Origin: Thalassobacillus pellis
Lineage (GTDB): Bacteria > Bacillota > Bacilli > Bacillales > Halobacillaceae
Assembly: GCF_016908295.1 (NCBI RefSeq)
Contig: NZ_JAFBDO010000003.1
Coordinates: 1-64,000, forward strand
DNA: 64,000 nucleotides
Direction of reading: 5' to 3'
The notes beneath the pieces were generated by a model, which saw nothing but the letters and a program-made list of their open reading frames with translations, searched no databases and was not told where the DNA came from. Positions 1 to 8,017 of this stretch are shown here, in pieces; within the stretch, counting starts at the first letter, position 1, and the number at the start of each line of letters is the position of its first letter. The position numbers were made by a program, and so were the translations under genes.

Positions 1-88
1 TCCCTCAGAGACGATGAGGTAGATAGGTCCGAGGTGGAAGCGTGGTGACACGTGGAGCTGACGGATACTAATCGATCGAGGACTTCCC
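1..88 (+). rRNA. 23S rRNA, 3' end (partial)
   Basis: The sequence matches the conserved 3' terminus of bacterial 23S rRNA (GACGGATACTAATCGATCGA-type end, close to the B. subtilis form). Only the last ~88 bases lie in the window. The exact 3' end is estimated from the usual ending a few bases after GAGGACTT. It is followed by 5S rRNA and tRNA genes, as in a typical Bacillus rrn operon. Confidence 0.93.
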
Positions 89-157
89 TATACAAGAAAG
101 ACGCATGTCGCGTGAATGTCTGCCGCTTATCTAGTTTTGAGGGTTTGCAAAAAACTC

Positions 158-186
158 TTGCTTTTTTTGGAAAAAGGTCATATAAT
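158..186 (+). promoter_or_regulatory. SigmaA-like promoter inside the 23S-5S spacer
   Basis: TTGCTT (158-163) and a perfect TATAAT (181-186) are separated by exactly 17 bases, within an A/T-rich stretch that resembles Bacillus rrn promoters. It would start transcription near 193, about 18 bases before 5S rRNA. Activity is inferred from the match only. Confidence 0.55.
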
Positions 187-210
187 AAACCTTGTCCCTA
201 AAAAAAGAAG

Positions 211-326
211 GTCTAGTGGTGATGGCGGAGAGGTCACACCTGTTCCCATGCCGAACACAGCAGTTAAGCTCTCCAGCGCCGATGGTAGTCGGGTTTATCC
301 CCGTGAGAGTAGGACACCGCTAGGCT
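211..326 (+). rRNA. 5S rRNA
   Basis: The gene has the standard 5S landmarks: GGTGATGGCGGAGAGGTCAC, the CCGAACACAGCAGTTAAG loop, and a 3' arm ending ACACCGCTAGGC that pairs back with GTCTAGTGGT at the 5' end. The length of ~116 bases is normal. Ends are set by pairing of the terminal stem and may be off by one or two bases. Confidence 0.95.
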
Positions 327-369
327 GATTACCTCTTTCAAAAGTAATCACTTACAGCATGAATTTATC

Positions 370-396
370 GTAAGAATTCTGATGAACGATTCTTAC
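370..396 (+). other. Hairpin between 5S rRNA and tRNA-fMet
   Basis: GTAAGAAT (370-377) can pair with ATTCTTAC (389-396) around an 11-base loop. No T-run follows, so it looks more like an rRNA/tRNA processing stem than a terminator. This reading is inference. Confidence 0.4.
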
Positions 397-401
397 ACTA
401 T

Positions 402-471
<70 letters not shown>

Positions 472-478
<7 letters not shown>

Positions 479-561
479 ATTAATTTCAACTTACAGCACT
501 GAATTAACATCTTTGCTAGTTGAAGGTTAGAGTACTTTAGTGCAACCAATTAATTTCAACT
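472..561 (+). repeat. 20-bp direct repeat of the tRNA-fMet 3' end
   Basis: The bases at 472-491, covering the GCAACCA end of tRNA-fMet and its downstream flank, recur exactly at 542-561. The spacer of 50 bases contains no tRNA. This looks like a scar of a lost tandem tRNA copy or an old integration target. The repeat is seen directly; the origin is inference. Confidence 0.7.
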
Positions 562-608
562 AACTACGGTAAGTAAGATTAGTTAAATGTACATATCAAT
601 TTAAGAAT

Positions 609-685
609 GGTCCGGTAGTTCAGTTGGTTAGAATGCCTGCCTGTCACGCAGGAGGTCGCGGGTTCGAGTCCCGTCCGGACCGCCA
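609..685 (+). tRNA. tRNA-Asp (GTC)
   Basis: This is a complete 77-base cloverleaf with encoded CCA. The anticodon stem-loop CCTGCCTGTCACGCAGG carries GTC. The acceptor stem GGTCCGG pairs with CCGGACC and the T-loop is GGTTCGAGTCC. It is the last gene of the rRNA/tRNA group before a terminator. Confidence 0.97.
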
Positions 686-705
686 CTTATAACTATGATT
701 TAAAC

Positions 706-735
706 AGCCTTAGGATAATTCCTAAGGCTTTTGTT
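706..735 (+). terminator. Rho-independent terminator of the rRNA/tRNA operon
   Basis: AGCCTTAGGA (706-715) pairs perfectly with TCCTAAGGCT (720-729) around TAAT, followed by TTTTGTTATT. It ends the rRNA/tRNA transcript 20 bases after tRNA-Asp. Confidence 0.9.
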
Positions 736-782
736 ATTGTCTGGAAAATTATCGAATACAGATAACCTTTTTTATCCGTCAT

Positions 783-896
783 CCAGCTGCAGCGCCTACC
801 CCCTCGAGGTCTTAAGTCAATCCTCTCTGTGACAAAGGACGTCACGGCGAGGTTCGTCTTAAGCTGGTCGGGGGTGAGCACGGCGCTTCCGCTTTT
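783..896. repeat. REP-like palindromic intergenic element
   Basis: The ~114-bp GC-rich island begins CCAGCTGCAGCGCCTACCCC and ends GGGGGTGAGCACGGCGCTTC. The two ends form an imperfect stem, with two inner CTTAAG boxes. It resembles the CTGCAGCGCCTAGCCCC family of dispersed intergenic elements that I recall from Bacillaceae genomes. No open frame in it looks real. No second copy is in this window. Confidence 0.6.
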
Positions 897-931
897 GGGA
901 TGCACTTTTTTATTTTCCAATTGTAAATTGA

Positions 932-937
932 TATAAT
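932..937 (+). promoter_or_regulatory. -10 box of the thiL operon promoter
   Basis: A perfect TATAAT lies 37 bases before the thiL start. No good -35 box is visible at 16-18 bases, so the promoter may be weak. Transcription would start near 944, which argues against a start codon at 944. Confidence 0.45.
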
Positions 938-973
938 GTACATATGACTAAAAAGATTAAAGGAGGGCAGAGC

Positions 974-1960
974 ATGGACGAGTTTTCTTTTATTGATTCC
1001 ATCCGCCAGTCGACGTATTCGCAGCCATCGTTAATTAAAGGGATTGGGGATGATGCAGCGGTCTTCCGTGCAGATAACCGCGACGTTGTAACAGCGGTAG
1101 ACACCTTGGTAGAAGGTGTGCATTTTTCCCGAGAGACGATGGAACCGCATCATATCGGTCATCGGGCATTGGCTGTCAATATCAGTGATTTGGCTGCCAT
1201 GGGTGCTGCCCCTGCTTTTTATATGGTATCGATTGTTATCCCTGAATCTTGGAATGACGAAGACTTACAGGGGATCTACCGTGGAATGAAAAAACTGGCT
1301 AGAAAGCACAAGATGGATTTGATTGGCGGTGATACAGTTTCCGGTAAGGAGCTTGTACTGACCGTAACAGTTTTCGGATACACGGTGCCCGGTAAGAGCA
1401 GGTACAGAAGTGCTGCGAAAGCTGGGGATGTATTGTTTGTCACTGGGACGCTTGGGGATGCCCAAGCTGGTTTGGAAATGCTGTTAGGAAATATCTCCAA
1501 TGACAACGAGGAAGCATTCCACTATTTCGTACGTCGCCACCGTACCCCGGAGCCCCCAGTCGGGTTTGCAATGAAATTGGAAGGGATAGTACGGGTAGCT
1601 TTAAACGATCTTAGTGATGGAATTGCCAGTGAAGCAAATGAAATTTCGGAAGCTTCTGATGTATGCTTGCACTTGGAATATGAAAAGCTGCCGTATGCGT
1701 CTTTTCTGGACACTTTTCAAGAAGAAAAGCGGGAACAATGGATGCTATCTGGAGGAGAAGACTTTGAATTGCTGGGAGCTGTTTCTGAGAAGGAGTGGCC
1801 GGCAATTGAAAAAGCTGCTAAGGAAGCAGGTACTACCGTAACAAAAATCGGTTACGTTACCGAAAAAAAACAGAGCGATGCCTGTGTTTTTCTTCATAAA
1901 AATGGAGCAAAAAAAGTGCTGACAAAATCAGGGTATACACATCTACAGGGGAACAGGTGA
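974..1960 (+). CDS. thiL: Thiamine-monophosphate kinase
   Basis: ThiL phosphorylates thiamine monophosphate with ATP to make thiamine diphosphate in the cytoplasm. The 328-residue protein starts MDEFSFIDSI, as usual for the family. It has the GDDAAV motif near residue 25 and DTLVEGVHF near 45, which bind Mg-ATP and substrate in this PurM-like fold. ATG 974 is chosen because AAGGAGGG (959-966) sits just before it; the in-frame ATG at 944 has no ribosome binding site. The stop overlaps tsaE by four bases, so it heads a thiL-tsaE-tsaB-rimI-tsaD operon as in B. subtilis. Confidence 0.95.
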   Translation: MDEFSFIDSIRQSTYSQPSLIKGIGDDAAVFRADNRDVVTAVDTLVEGVHFSRETMEPHHIGHRALAVNISDLAAMGAAPAFYMVSIVIPESWNDEDLQGIYRGMKKLARKHKMDLIGGDTVSGKELVLTVTVFGYTVPGKSRYRSAAKAGDVLFVTGTLGDAQAGLEMLLGNISNDNEEAFHYFVRRHRTPEPPVGFAMKLEGIVRVALNDLSDGIASEANEISEASDVCLHLEYEKLPYASFLDTFQEEKREQWMLSGGEDFELLGAVSEKEWPAIEKAAKEAGTTVTKIGYVTEKKQSDACVFLHKNGAKKVLTKSGYTHLQGNR

Positions 1961-2421
1961 TTACGGTGAAAGTTTTTCATATTAAAACGAACTCTCCGGA
2001 GGAAACGATGGAGGCAGCCAGAAAGCTTGGCGAACGATTGGAAGCCGGCGATGTCCTGACGCTGGAGGGTGATCTCGGTTCTGGCAAGACGACATTTACG
2101 AAAGGACTGGGAAAAGGACTCGGTGTCAAGCGGACCATCAACAGTCCTACATTTACGATCGTGAAAGAATATATGGGCAGGATCCCGTTGTTTCATATGG
2201 ATGCCTATCGACTAGAGGAAAGTGAAGAGGATATCGGCTTTGATGAATACTTCCATGGGGATGGGGCTACAGTGGTAGAATGGGCGCAATATATCGAAGA
2301 ATACCTGCCGGAAGCCCGACTCGATATTACGATCACTTATGTCAATGAAACGGTCCGTTCCATTGAATTGAAACCTAATGTGGAGCGCTTTGAAAAGATT
2401 TGCGAGGAGCTTTTTGTATGA
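1957..2421 (+). CDS. tsaE: tRNA threonylcarbamoyladenosine biosynthesis ATPase TsaE
   Basis: TsaE is the ATPase of the TsaB-TsaD-TsaE machinery that makes t6A37 on ANN-decoding tRNAs. The Walker A motif GDLGSGKTTF is near residue 35, followed by the family motif SPTFTIVKEY. Length (154) is typical. The GTG at 1957 overlaps the thiL stop; GTG at 1966 is an in-frame alternative, but GGGGA at 1950-1954 fits 1957 better. Its partners tsaB and tsaD lie in the same operon. Confidence 0.94.
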   Translation: MITVKVFHIKTNSPEETMEAARKLGERLEAGDVLTLEGDLGSGKTTFTKGLGKGLGVKRTINSPTFTIVKEYMGRIPLFHMDAYRLEESEEDIGFDEYFHGDGATVVEWAQYIEEYLPEARLDITITYVNETVRSIELKPNVERFEKICEELFV

Positions 2422-3104
2422 ATATATTAGCAATAGATACTTCCAATCAGGTGTTGGGAGTGGCGATTTTGAAAAATGGAGAAATAGCCGGAGAATTAAT
2501 GACTAATATAAAAAAGAACCACTCTGTCCGTCTGATGCCTGCTATCGATCAGCTAATGAAAGATACGGATACAATTCCGGCAAATCTTGATCGGATCGTT
2601 GTTGCAAAAGGGCCGGGCTCTTATACCGGAGTGCGCATCGGGCTGACGACAGCAAAAACAATGGCCTGGTCACTTGGAATTCCGGTAGTCGGTATCTCCA
2701 GCCTGGAATTCCTGGCAAACCAGGGCTCCTTTTTTAATGGATACATATGCCCTTTTTTTGATGCCAGAAGGGGACTCGTCTATACAGGGCTGTATGATAA
2801 TGGGGGCCAGATCGTGAAAGAAGAGAAAAATATTCTTTTCACCGACTGGCTGAGAGAGCTCAGGCAGGAAGGAAAGCCTGTCTTATTTTTAAGTCAGGAC
2901 TTCGCCAAGCATCAGGAATCGATTGAAGAATATCTGGGAGACCTTGCTGTCATTCCCGAGTTGCAATGGCACATTCCAAGACCCGGCGCATTAGCTGTCC
3001 TGGGTGCGGAAAGAGAACCAGATCCGTTGCATGCGCTTGTTCCGAATTACTTAAGGCTGGTGGAAGCGGAAACAAAGTGGCTGGAGCAGCAGGAGAATAA
3101 GTAA
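2418..3104 (+). CDS. tsaB: tRNA threonylcarbamoyladenosine biosynthesis protein TsaB
   Basis: TsaB is the inactive ASKHA-fold partner that dimerises with TsaD for t6A synthesis. The protein begins MNILAIDTSNQ and contains KGPGSYTGVRIG near residue 70, both hallmark segments. ATG 2418 is preferred over the upstream TTG at 2400 because GAGGAG (2404-2409) precedes it and the ATGA overlap with tsaE (stop 2419-2421) gives translational coupling. Length 228 is normal. Confidence 0.94.
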   Translation: MNILAIDTSNQVLGVAILKNGEIAGELMTNIKKNHSVRLMPAIDQLMKDTDTIPANLDRIVVAKGPGSYTGVRIGLTTAKTMAWSLGIPVVGISSLEFLANQGSFFNGYICPFFDARRGLVYTGLYDNGGQIVKEEKNILFTDWLRELRQEGKPVLFLSQDFAKHQESIEEYLGDLAVIPELQWHIPRPGALAVLGAEREPDPLHALVPNYLRLVEAETKWLEQQENK

Positions 3105-3562
3105 TGGAGCATGTTAACATACGGGATATGTCGGAGGGCGACCTGGAAGAAGTGATGAGGATTGAGCATGCCTCCTTTTCGGTGCCCTGGACCCGGAAGT
3201 CATTTGAACAGGAACTGAATGAAAATAAGTATGCGAGTTATTTTATTATTGAAGACGAACAAGGGGTGTTTGGTTACTGCGGTTTATGGATGATCATCGA
3301 TGAAGCGCATATCACCAATATTGCCCTGCTGCCTGAATACAGAGGCGGTGGCTATGGAGCAAGGTTGTTCGAGCACACCGTAGAAAAAGCAAAAGAAGCT
3401 GGAGCTATCCTGTTATCATTGGAGGTTCGTGTTTCCAATCTTCAAGCGCAGCACATGTACAGGAAATTCGGCCTCGTTCCTGGAGGCATCCGGAAGAATT
3501 ATTACACGGATAATGGAGAGGACGCATTAGTGATGTGGGTGAACTTTTATGAAAACAAATGA
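3104..3562 (+). CDS. rimI: Ribosomal protein S18-alanine N-acetyltransferase-like RimI
   Basis: This is a GNAT-family acetyltransferase of 152 residues. The acetyl-CoA binding loop is [16 protein letters not shown] (Q/RxxGxG/A) near residue 80, followed by [19 protein letters not shown], the RimI signature. RimI acetylates the N-terminal alanine of S18 in E. coli; the true substrate in Bacillus is less certain. The start overlaps the tsaB stop (TAATG) and its 3' end overlaps tsaD by 14 bases. Confidence 0.92.
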   Translation: MEHVNIRDMSEGDLEEVMRIEHASFSVPWTRKSFEQELNENKYASYFIIEDEQGVFGYCGLWMIIDEAHITNIALLPEYRGGGYGARLFEHTVEKAKEAGAILLSLEVRVSNLQAQHMYRKFGLVPGGIRKNYYTDNGEDALVMWVNFYENK

Positions 3563-4583
3563 ACGGATATTAGCAATTGAAACAAGTTGTGATGAAACGG
3601 CAGTCGCCATAATAGAAAATGGACGAAATCTGCTTGCCAATGTTGTTGCATCACAAATTGAAAGTCACAAACGCTTTGGAGGCGTGGTTCCTGAAATTGC
3701 CTCACGACACCATATTGAACAAATTACGATTACCATAGAAGAGGCACTGGAACAGGCATCCATGACTATCGATGATATCGATGCCATCGCTGTGACAGAG
3801 GGGCCAGGATTGGTTGGTGCCCTGCTGGTCGGAGTCAATGCTGCCAAATCCCTTGCTTTTGCAAAACAGAAACCGCTCGTCGGTGTACATCATATCGCAG
3901 GCCATATCTATGCCAACAGGCTTGAAAAGGAATTTGAATTCCCGCTGCTGTCGCTCGTAGTGTCAGGGGGACATACAGAACTGATTCTTATGAAGGAACA
4001 CGGCAGTTTTGAAGTGATCGGGGAAACACGAGATGACGCAGCGGGAGAAGCTTATGACAAGGTGGCCAGAACGCTGAAACTGCCTTACCCCGGGGGACCG
4101 GAAATAGATAAGCTTGCCCAGGAAGGCGAGGTCACAATTGATTTTCCGAGGGCGTGGCTTGAGGATGGTTCGTACGATTTCAGTTTCAGCGGGTTAAAAT
4201 CTGCAGTTATCAACAAGCTGCACAACGCCAGGCAGAAAAACGAACACCTGAAGCCAGAGGATGTAGCCGCCAGTTTCCAGGAAAGTGTTGTCGACGTGTT
4301 ATCCACAAAGACGTTTCAGGCAGCCCAAGAACATCAGGTGAAACAGGTGATAGTGGCAGGAGGAGTAGCTGCCAACAAAGGTCTCCGCAAAGCACTGGAG
4401 GAGAAGTTTACAGGCGGTGAGATCGACCTGTTAATACCTCCGCTTTCATTGTGTACAGATAACGCGGCGATGATTGCTGCAGCAGGAACTGTCGCTTATC
4501 AGCAAGGTCATCGAGCAGGGTGGGATTTGAATGCCAATCCTTCTTTAAATTTGGAGCACTACGCCGCAAGAAGCAAAAGTTAA
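3549..4583 (+). CDS. tsaD: tRNA N6-adenosine threonylcarbamoyltransferase TsaD
   Basis: TsaD (formerly Gcp) transfers the threonylcarbamoyl group to A37 of tRNA, with a metal held by the HIAGH motif (residues ~111-115, within [15 protein letters not shown]). The protein starts [14 protein letters not shown], has SGGHTEL near 139, and ends with the family's CTDNAAMIA segment. At 344 residues it is full length. It is the last gene of the operon, with a terminator 10 bases after its stop. Confidence 0.96.
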   Translation: MKTNERILAIETSCDETAVAIIENGRNLLANVVASQIESHKRFGGVVPEIASRHHIEQITITIEEALEQASMTIDDIDAIAVTEGPGLVGALLVGVNAAKSLAFAKQKPLVGVHHIAGHIYANRLEKEFEFPLLSLVVSGGHTELILMKEHGSFEVIGETRDDAAGEAYDKVARTLKLPYPGGPEIDKLAQEGEVTIDFPRAWLEDGSYDFSFSGLKSAVINKLHNARQKNEHLKPEDVAASFQESVVDVLSTKTFQAAQEHQVKQVIVAGGVAANKGLRKALEEKFTGGEIDLLIPPLSLCTDNAAMIAAAGTVAYQQGHRAGWDLNANPSLNLEHYAARSKS

Positions 4584-4593
4584 GATGGAAACT

Positions 4594-4624
4594 GACTTCC
4601 TTGTTAAAAGGAGGTCTTTTTTTA
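4594..4624 (+). terminator. Terminator of the thiL-tsaD operon
   Basis: GACTTCCTT (4594-4602) pairs with AAGGAGGTC (one G-T pair) around a short A/T loop, followed by seven T. It lies directly after tsaD. Confidence 0.85.
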
Positions 4625-4797
4625 TCCACAAATGTATATTTATGCTGTGGGTAATCAAACGATTAGCTGTGATTTTACAGTATTCATTTAAGGTTGTGGA
4701 TAGTGTGGGTAAAATCAGTATTATCTGTGGATAATGTGCATAAACCTGTGTAAAAGTTTAAATTCGGTGTTTATACTGTGAATAACTGTGTGGATAT
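4622..4797. promoter_or_regulatory. DnaA-box cluster downstream of tsaD
   Basis: Eight 9-mers match the DnaA box TTATCCACA with at most one mismatch. 4622-4630 (perfect) is on the plus strand; on the minus strand are 4646-4654, 4695-4703, 4704-4712, 4726-4734 (perfect), 4735-4743, 4777-4785 and 4789-4797. Two pairs (4695/4704 and 4726/4735) are head-to-tail with no gap. There is no coding sequence here. I recall that B. subtilis has a DnaA-binding cluster between gcp (tsaD) and ydiF that affects initiation control; the same position here supports a conserved role. Confidence 0.85.
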
Positions 4798-4911
4798 AGT
4801 AATGGAGGATTGAATAACTTATAAAGCAAAAATCAATCATAAATTTGGACAACAGTAAATGGGCCTGTGTAAACTAAGGTAAATGGATAAGTACATAAGG
4901 GGAGTGTTTTT

Positions 4912-5829
4912 TTGAAAAGAATCACATTGGGAACCAACGGTCTAAAATCAGGGGAAATTGCGTTAGGGTGCATGAGGATGAACAAGCTTTCTGCGAAAGG
5001 AGCTGCCGATGTCATATCAAATGCAATAGAAGCAGGCGTGGACTTATTCGATCATGCTGATATTTACGGAAAAGGGATGTCAGAGGAAGTTTTTGCAAAA
5101 GCAATGGACATGGTGTCTGCCAAGCGTGAAGATATGATTCTACAGACAAAATGCGGCATCAGGGACGGTTTTTTCGATTTTTCCAGGGAACATATCCTTG
5201 ATTCTGTGGAGGGCAGTCTAAAAAGGTTACAAACCGACTATATTGATATATTGCTGCTCCATCGCCCGGATACCTTGATGGATCCGGAAGAGGTGGCAGA
5301 AGCATTCACCAAGCTCAAGGAAAGTGGGAAAGCCCGTCACTTTGGGGTGAGTAACCAGAATCCCTCGCAAATCGAATTGTTGAAACAGTATATGAAAGAA
5401 GATCTGATCATAAATCAGCTGCAACTGAGCTTGATGCACACTCCGATGATAGATGCAGGGCTGAATGTGAATATGAGGCACGATCCGGCGACCGTCCGGG
5501 ATAACGGGGTGCTGGAATACAGCAGATTGAACAACATGACGATTCAGGCATGGTCTCCTTTTCAATATGGCATGATCAAAGGAGCTTTCATTGGCAATGA
5601 TGATTTCCCTGAAGTGAATGCCAAACTTCAGGAATTCGCAGAGAAAAAAGGTGTGACAGACTCCGCAATTGCAATTGCCTGGATTTTGCGCCATCCTGCT
5701 AACATCCAGCCGGTGGTCGGAACAATGAATACGCAGCGAATGAGAGATATAGCTGAGGCTTCCCATGTGGAACTAAGCCGAAAAGAATGGTATGAGCTGT
5801 ATAAAGCTGCCGGCAATGAACTGCCTTAA
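4912..5829 (+). CDS. Aldo/keto reductase (YdhF-like)
   Basis: This is a cytoplasmic NAD(P)H-dependent oxidoreductase of the AKR superfamily, 305 residues. The catalytic tetrad is visible: Asp47 and Tyr52 in DLFDHADIYG, Lys80 in LQTKCG, and His117 in LLLHRPD. The C-terminal part GTMNTQRMRDI binds the cofactor phosphate. The TTG start has GGGGAG about nine bases upstream. The physiological substrate cannot be told from sequence. It stands alone after the DnaA-box cluster, 29 bases before the exonuclease gene, and is absent from this position in B. subtilis. Confidence 0.88.
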   Translation: MKRITLGTNGLKSGEIALGCMRMNKLSAKGAADVISNAIEAGVDLFDHADIYGKGMSEEVFAKAMDMVSAKREDMILQTKCGIRDGFFDFSREHILDSVEGSLKRLQTDYIDILLLHRPDTLMDPEEVAEAFTKLKESGKARHFGVSNQNPSQIELLKQYMKEDLIINQLQLSLMHTPMIDAGLNVNMRHDPATVRDNGVLEYSRLNNMTIQAWSPFQYGMIKGAFIGNDDFPEVNAKLQEFAEKKGVTDSAIAIAWILRHPANIQPVVGTMNTQRMRDIAEASHVELSRKEWYELYKAAGNELP

Positions 5830-5858
5830 GATGGTAACAATTATAAAGGAGCATCATT

Positions 5859-6788
5859 ATGGACTTTGTAGCATTAGACTTTGAAACTGCCAATTCCTAC
5901 AGAGGAAGCGTCTGTTCTATAGGAATCGTCGAGTACCGGAACAGCAGGCCTGAAAAGGAATATTATCGCCTTGTGAAACCGAAGCGGAATTACTTTGCCC
6001 CGATGAATATCAACGTCCATGGAATCACGAAAGAGCATGTAGTGGATGCCAGGGAGTTCGACGCTCTTTGGGCGGAAGAAATCCGGGAGCTGTTGGAAGG
6101 GAAGTTTGTGGTTGCCCATAACGCTCAGTTCGATATGGGAGTACTCCGGGCAACTCTTGATACGTACAATATTGCCTATCCCATGCTTGCCTACAATTGC
6201 ACGGTCAACATAGCAAAGAAAACATGGCCGCTGCCCCGGTATAACTTAAAAGCTGTCGCCAATCATGTCGGCTTCCGGTTTAACCATCACCATGCGCTTG
6301 AAGATGCAAAAGCTGCCGGCCACATCTTATTGAGGGCTGGCGAAGAGCTGAACGCTGGCAATGTCAAAGAGCTGGTGGAGAAGACGCAGACCATCAACGG
6401 GATGATGTTTGATACGGGATATGAGCCTGCCCGTTTGAATAAGAAGAAAAGGGCAAAGCGGGCGGAAGCTAAATCCTTTATCGCCGCCACCAGTGAATTT
6501 GACCGGTCTCATCCATTCTATGGCGCTTCCTTCGTATTCACCGGAAAGCTTGATGGAATGAAGCGGGAGGAAGCGATCCAGCGTGTCGTTGATCTCGGGG
6601 GAGAATGGCAGTCAACCTTAGAGGCTGAAACGAATTACGTCGTTGTGGGGAACCAGGCATACGAAAACTATCAGAATGGAAAGAAAAGCAGTAAACTCGA
6701 ACGAGCGGAAACATTAATGAGCCAGGGGCATTCTATTGAAATCATTTCTGAAAAAGAGTTTTTACAGCATGTGAAAAGCTCATTTTGA
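5859..6788 (+). CDS. DEDDh 3'-5' exonuclease with C-terminal BRCT domain
   Basis: The N-terminal ~165 residues are a DnaQ/epsilon-type exonuclease: Asp7 and Glu9 (ALDFET), Asp92 (HNAQFDM), His144 and Asp149 (HHALEDA) give the DEDDh metal site. A charged linker (KKKRAKRAEAK) leads to a BRCT domain at ~219-300 with FVFTGKLDGMKREEA and VVDLGGEW, as in NAD-dependent ligases. The role is probably DNA repair or end processing rather than the replicative proofreading subunit, since PolC carries its own exonuclease. The start has AAAGGAG upstream. Confidence 0.88.
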   Translation: MDFVALDFETANSYRGSVCSIGIVEYRNSRPEKEYYRLVKPKRNYFAPMNINVHGITKEHVVDAREFDALWAEEIRELLEGKFVVAHNAQFDMGVLRATLDTYNIAYPMLAYNCTVNIAKKTWPLPRYNLKAVANHVGFRFNHHHALEDAKAAGHILLRAGEELNAGNVKELVEKTQTINGMMFDTGYEPARLNKKKRAKRAEAKSFIAATSEFDRSHPFYGASFVFTGKLDGMKREEAIQRVVDLGGEWQSTLEAETNYVVVGNQAYENYQNGKKSSKLERAETLMSQGHSIEIISEKEFLQHVKSSF

Positions 6789-6828
6789 TAAGAAAAGCCA
6801 CTGAAAAAGTAATTTATAATCAAAAGGA

Positions 6829-7028
6829 GCTGTTAAAGTCTGTTGTTGATTCTAACGAATCGCTTGCCGGCGGATGCTTGCCGCGGGCACGGCCTCAGCT
6901 AACTTGGTCAAAAAGATCGTTTGACCAAGTGGATCTTCGGCTCGCGCTGTTCCCGCAGGCGTCACCGCCTCTCGCTCATCGTAGAATCAACCATGATATA
7001 ACCGTATATCGTTAAAAACTTTAACAGC
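6829..7028. repeat. MITE/REP-like dispersed element, copy 1
   Basis: The ~200-bp GC-rich island is bounded by 10-base inverted ends, GCTGTTAAAG (6829-6838) and CTTTAACAGC (7019-7028). Its core (CTTGCCGCGGGCACGGCCTC ... TTCCCGCAGGCGTCACCGCC) recurs in inverted orientation at 39205-39356 with only a few mismatches, and partly at 13718-13823. An internal stem (ACTTGGTCAA/TTGACCAAGT) is present. No coding potential is convincing and no target duplication is visible. Confidence 0.8.
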
Positions 7029-7040
7029 GGCCAATCTATA

Positions 7041-7080
7041 AAAGGTGATTTGCTTTGATTTTAGAGAAAATCACCTTTTT
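7041..7080 (+). terminator. Terminator after the exonuclease gene
   Basis: AAAGGTGATTT (7041-7051) pairs with AAATCACCTTT (7068-7078) around a 16-base loop and runs into TTCCC. It lies beyond the repeat element, so it would end read-through from 5859-6788. Confidence 0.75.
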
Positions 7081-7206
7081 CCCTTGTTCAACAAAGCACT
7101 ATATAAAACCTCATGAAGGTATAGAGGTCATAGAATCCCTTTAAATTAAATCAAAAGCAGAATTGCCTTGCCAACCCCTGACAAGCTTAAGCCTATTCTG
7201 TCGTGA

Positions 7207-7240
7207 CGCTCTTTATTACAGCAAGGAGCGATCGTTTTTT
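7207..7240 (+). terminator. Possible terminator facing the 7298-7864 gene
   Basis: CGCTCTTT (7207-7214) pairs with AAGGAGCG (7223-7230), followed by ATCGTTTTTT. The 7081-7297 stretch otherwise holds nothing recognisable. Confidence 0.5.
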
Positions 7241-7297
7241 AAAATAGCATACCTTATCTAAACTTTCCCTATTTCGGAGGTCTCCAATGAGCTTTTT

Positions 7298-7864
7298 TCA
7301 TAGCTTAGTTGCTTTTCGCTCGAGATGCCGGTGGTCTTTTAAAAATTCAGGATGGATTGCTCTTGCCTGATCTCGCAGATGGCCAAGATTTACTCCGGCA
7401 CCGAATTGGTAGGCTTGCCAGACAATCTTCGTACAATACTGCTCATGATTGACGCTGCCAAGAGGTGTGAGAATCCGGTAATCTGCCCGGGGGTATTTTT
7501 CGGTAAGATCCTCCAGGTAACCAGCAGCGTTTCTACCGACGATAGGAACTTTCGGAGAAAAAATGCTGATTGAACGGAATTTACGGAAGTAATCAGATAC
7601 CTGATCTTCTACTATACCAGCAGGAATGGAATGGACGACTTTGTGTTTCAGGTTAACGATTCCAACATGGCCGACGAATTTTGATTCGCTTTTCCCGATT
7701 GGTGTAAACAACAGATCTCCCGGCTGTATGGAAATAGAAGTTCCGGGATACAAAGATTTCTCACTATCGACTATCGGTGCTCTCGCTTTTCTCGGTTTGA
7801 AAAAGAAAACTGCCACACCGAGCAGCGTGCTTATCAATATCATGAGGCTGCGACTGAATTTCAT
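7298..7864 (-). CDS. YiiX/YebB-like permuted papain-fold hydrolase (C92-type)
   Basis: The 188-residue protein has one N-terminal membrane segment (residues 5-22), then a permuted NlpC/P60-like domain. GDLLFTPIG followed by FVGHVGIV supplies the catalytic His, and YCTKIVWQAY near residue 142 the Cys. The order His-then-Cys is the permuted arrangement of the YiiX/YaeF family, proposed to be amidases or lipid/peptide hydrolases. AAGGAAGG lies nine bases before the ATG. It is a single gene, divergent from the aadK-like gene. The substrate is unknown. Confidence 0.72.
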   Translation of the reverse strand: MKFSRSLMILISTLLGVAVFFFKPRKARAPIVDSEKSLYPGTSISIQPGDLLFTPIGKSESKFVGHVGIVNLKHKVVHSIPAGIVEDQVSDYFRKFRSISIFSPKVPIVGRNAAGYLEDLTEKYPRADYRILTPLGSVNHEQYCTKIVWQAYQFGAGVNLGHLRDQARAIHPEFLKDHRHLERKATKL

Positions 7865-8017
7865 AGATAACCTTCCTTTATCAGAAAAAACTTACATACA
7901 TCGTAGAACAGAAACCCAAAAGGCACAACTACACCAATCACCCCGTGAGAAACAGAAAATGGAAATTGGAAAAAAGCAACACCCCGGGAGAAACTTATTA
8001 TGGAAAGGGGAGCTAGC

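Noticed and set aside
116-328. A 70-codon plus-strand frame across the 5S rRNA
   Set aside because: It lies over the 23S-5S spacer and the 5S gene; no ribosome site.
693-1104. Two minus-strand frames before and within thiL
   Set aside because: They read through a terminator, a palindromic repeat and the thiL coding sequence; antisense by-products of GC-rich repeats.
4622-4797. The DnaA-box cluster as the chromosomal origin itself
   Set aside because: No dnaA or dnaN gene nearby and no clear AT-rich unwinding element; the tsaD-side cluster of Bacillus explains it better.
6785-7015. A 76-codon frame after the exonuclease gene
   Set aside because: It is inside the dispersed repeat element; no conserved protein pattern or ribosome site.
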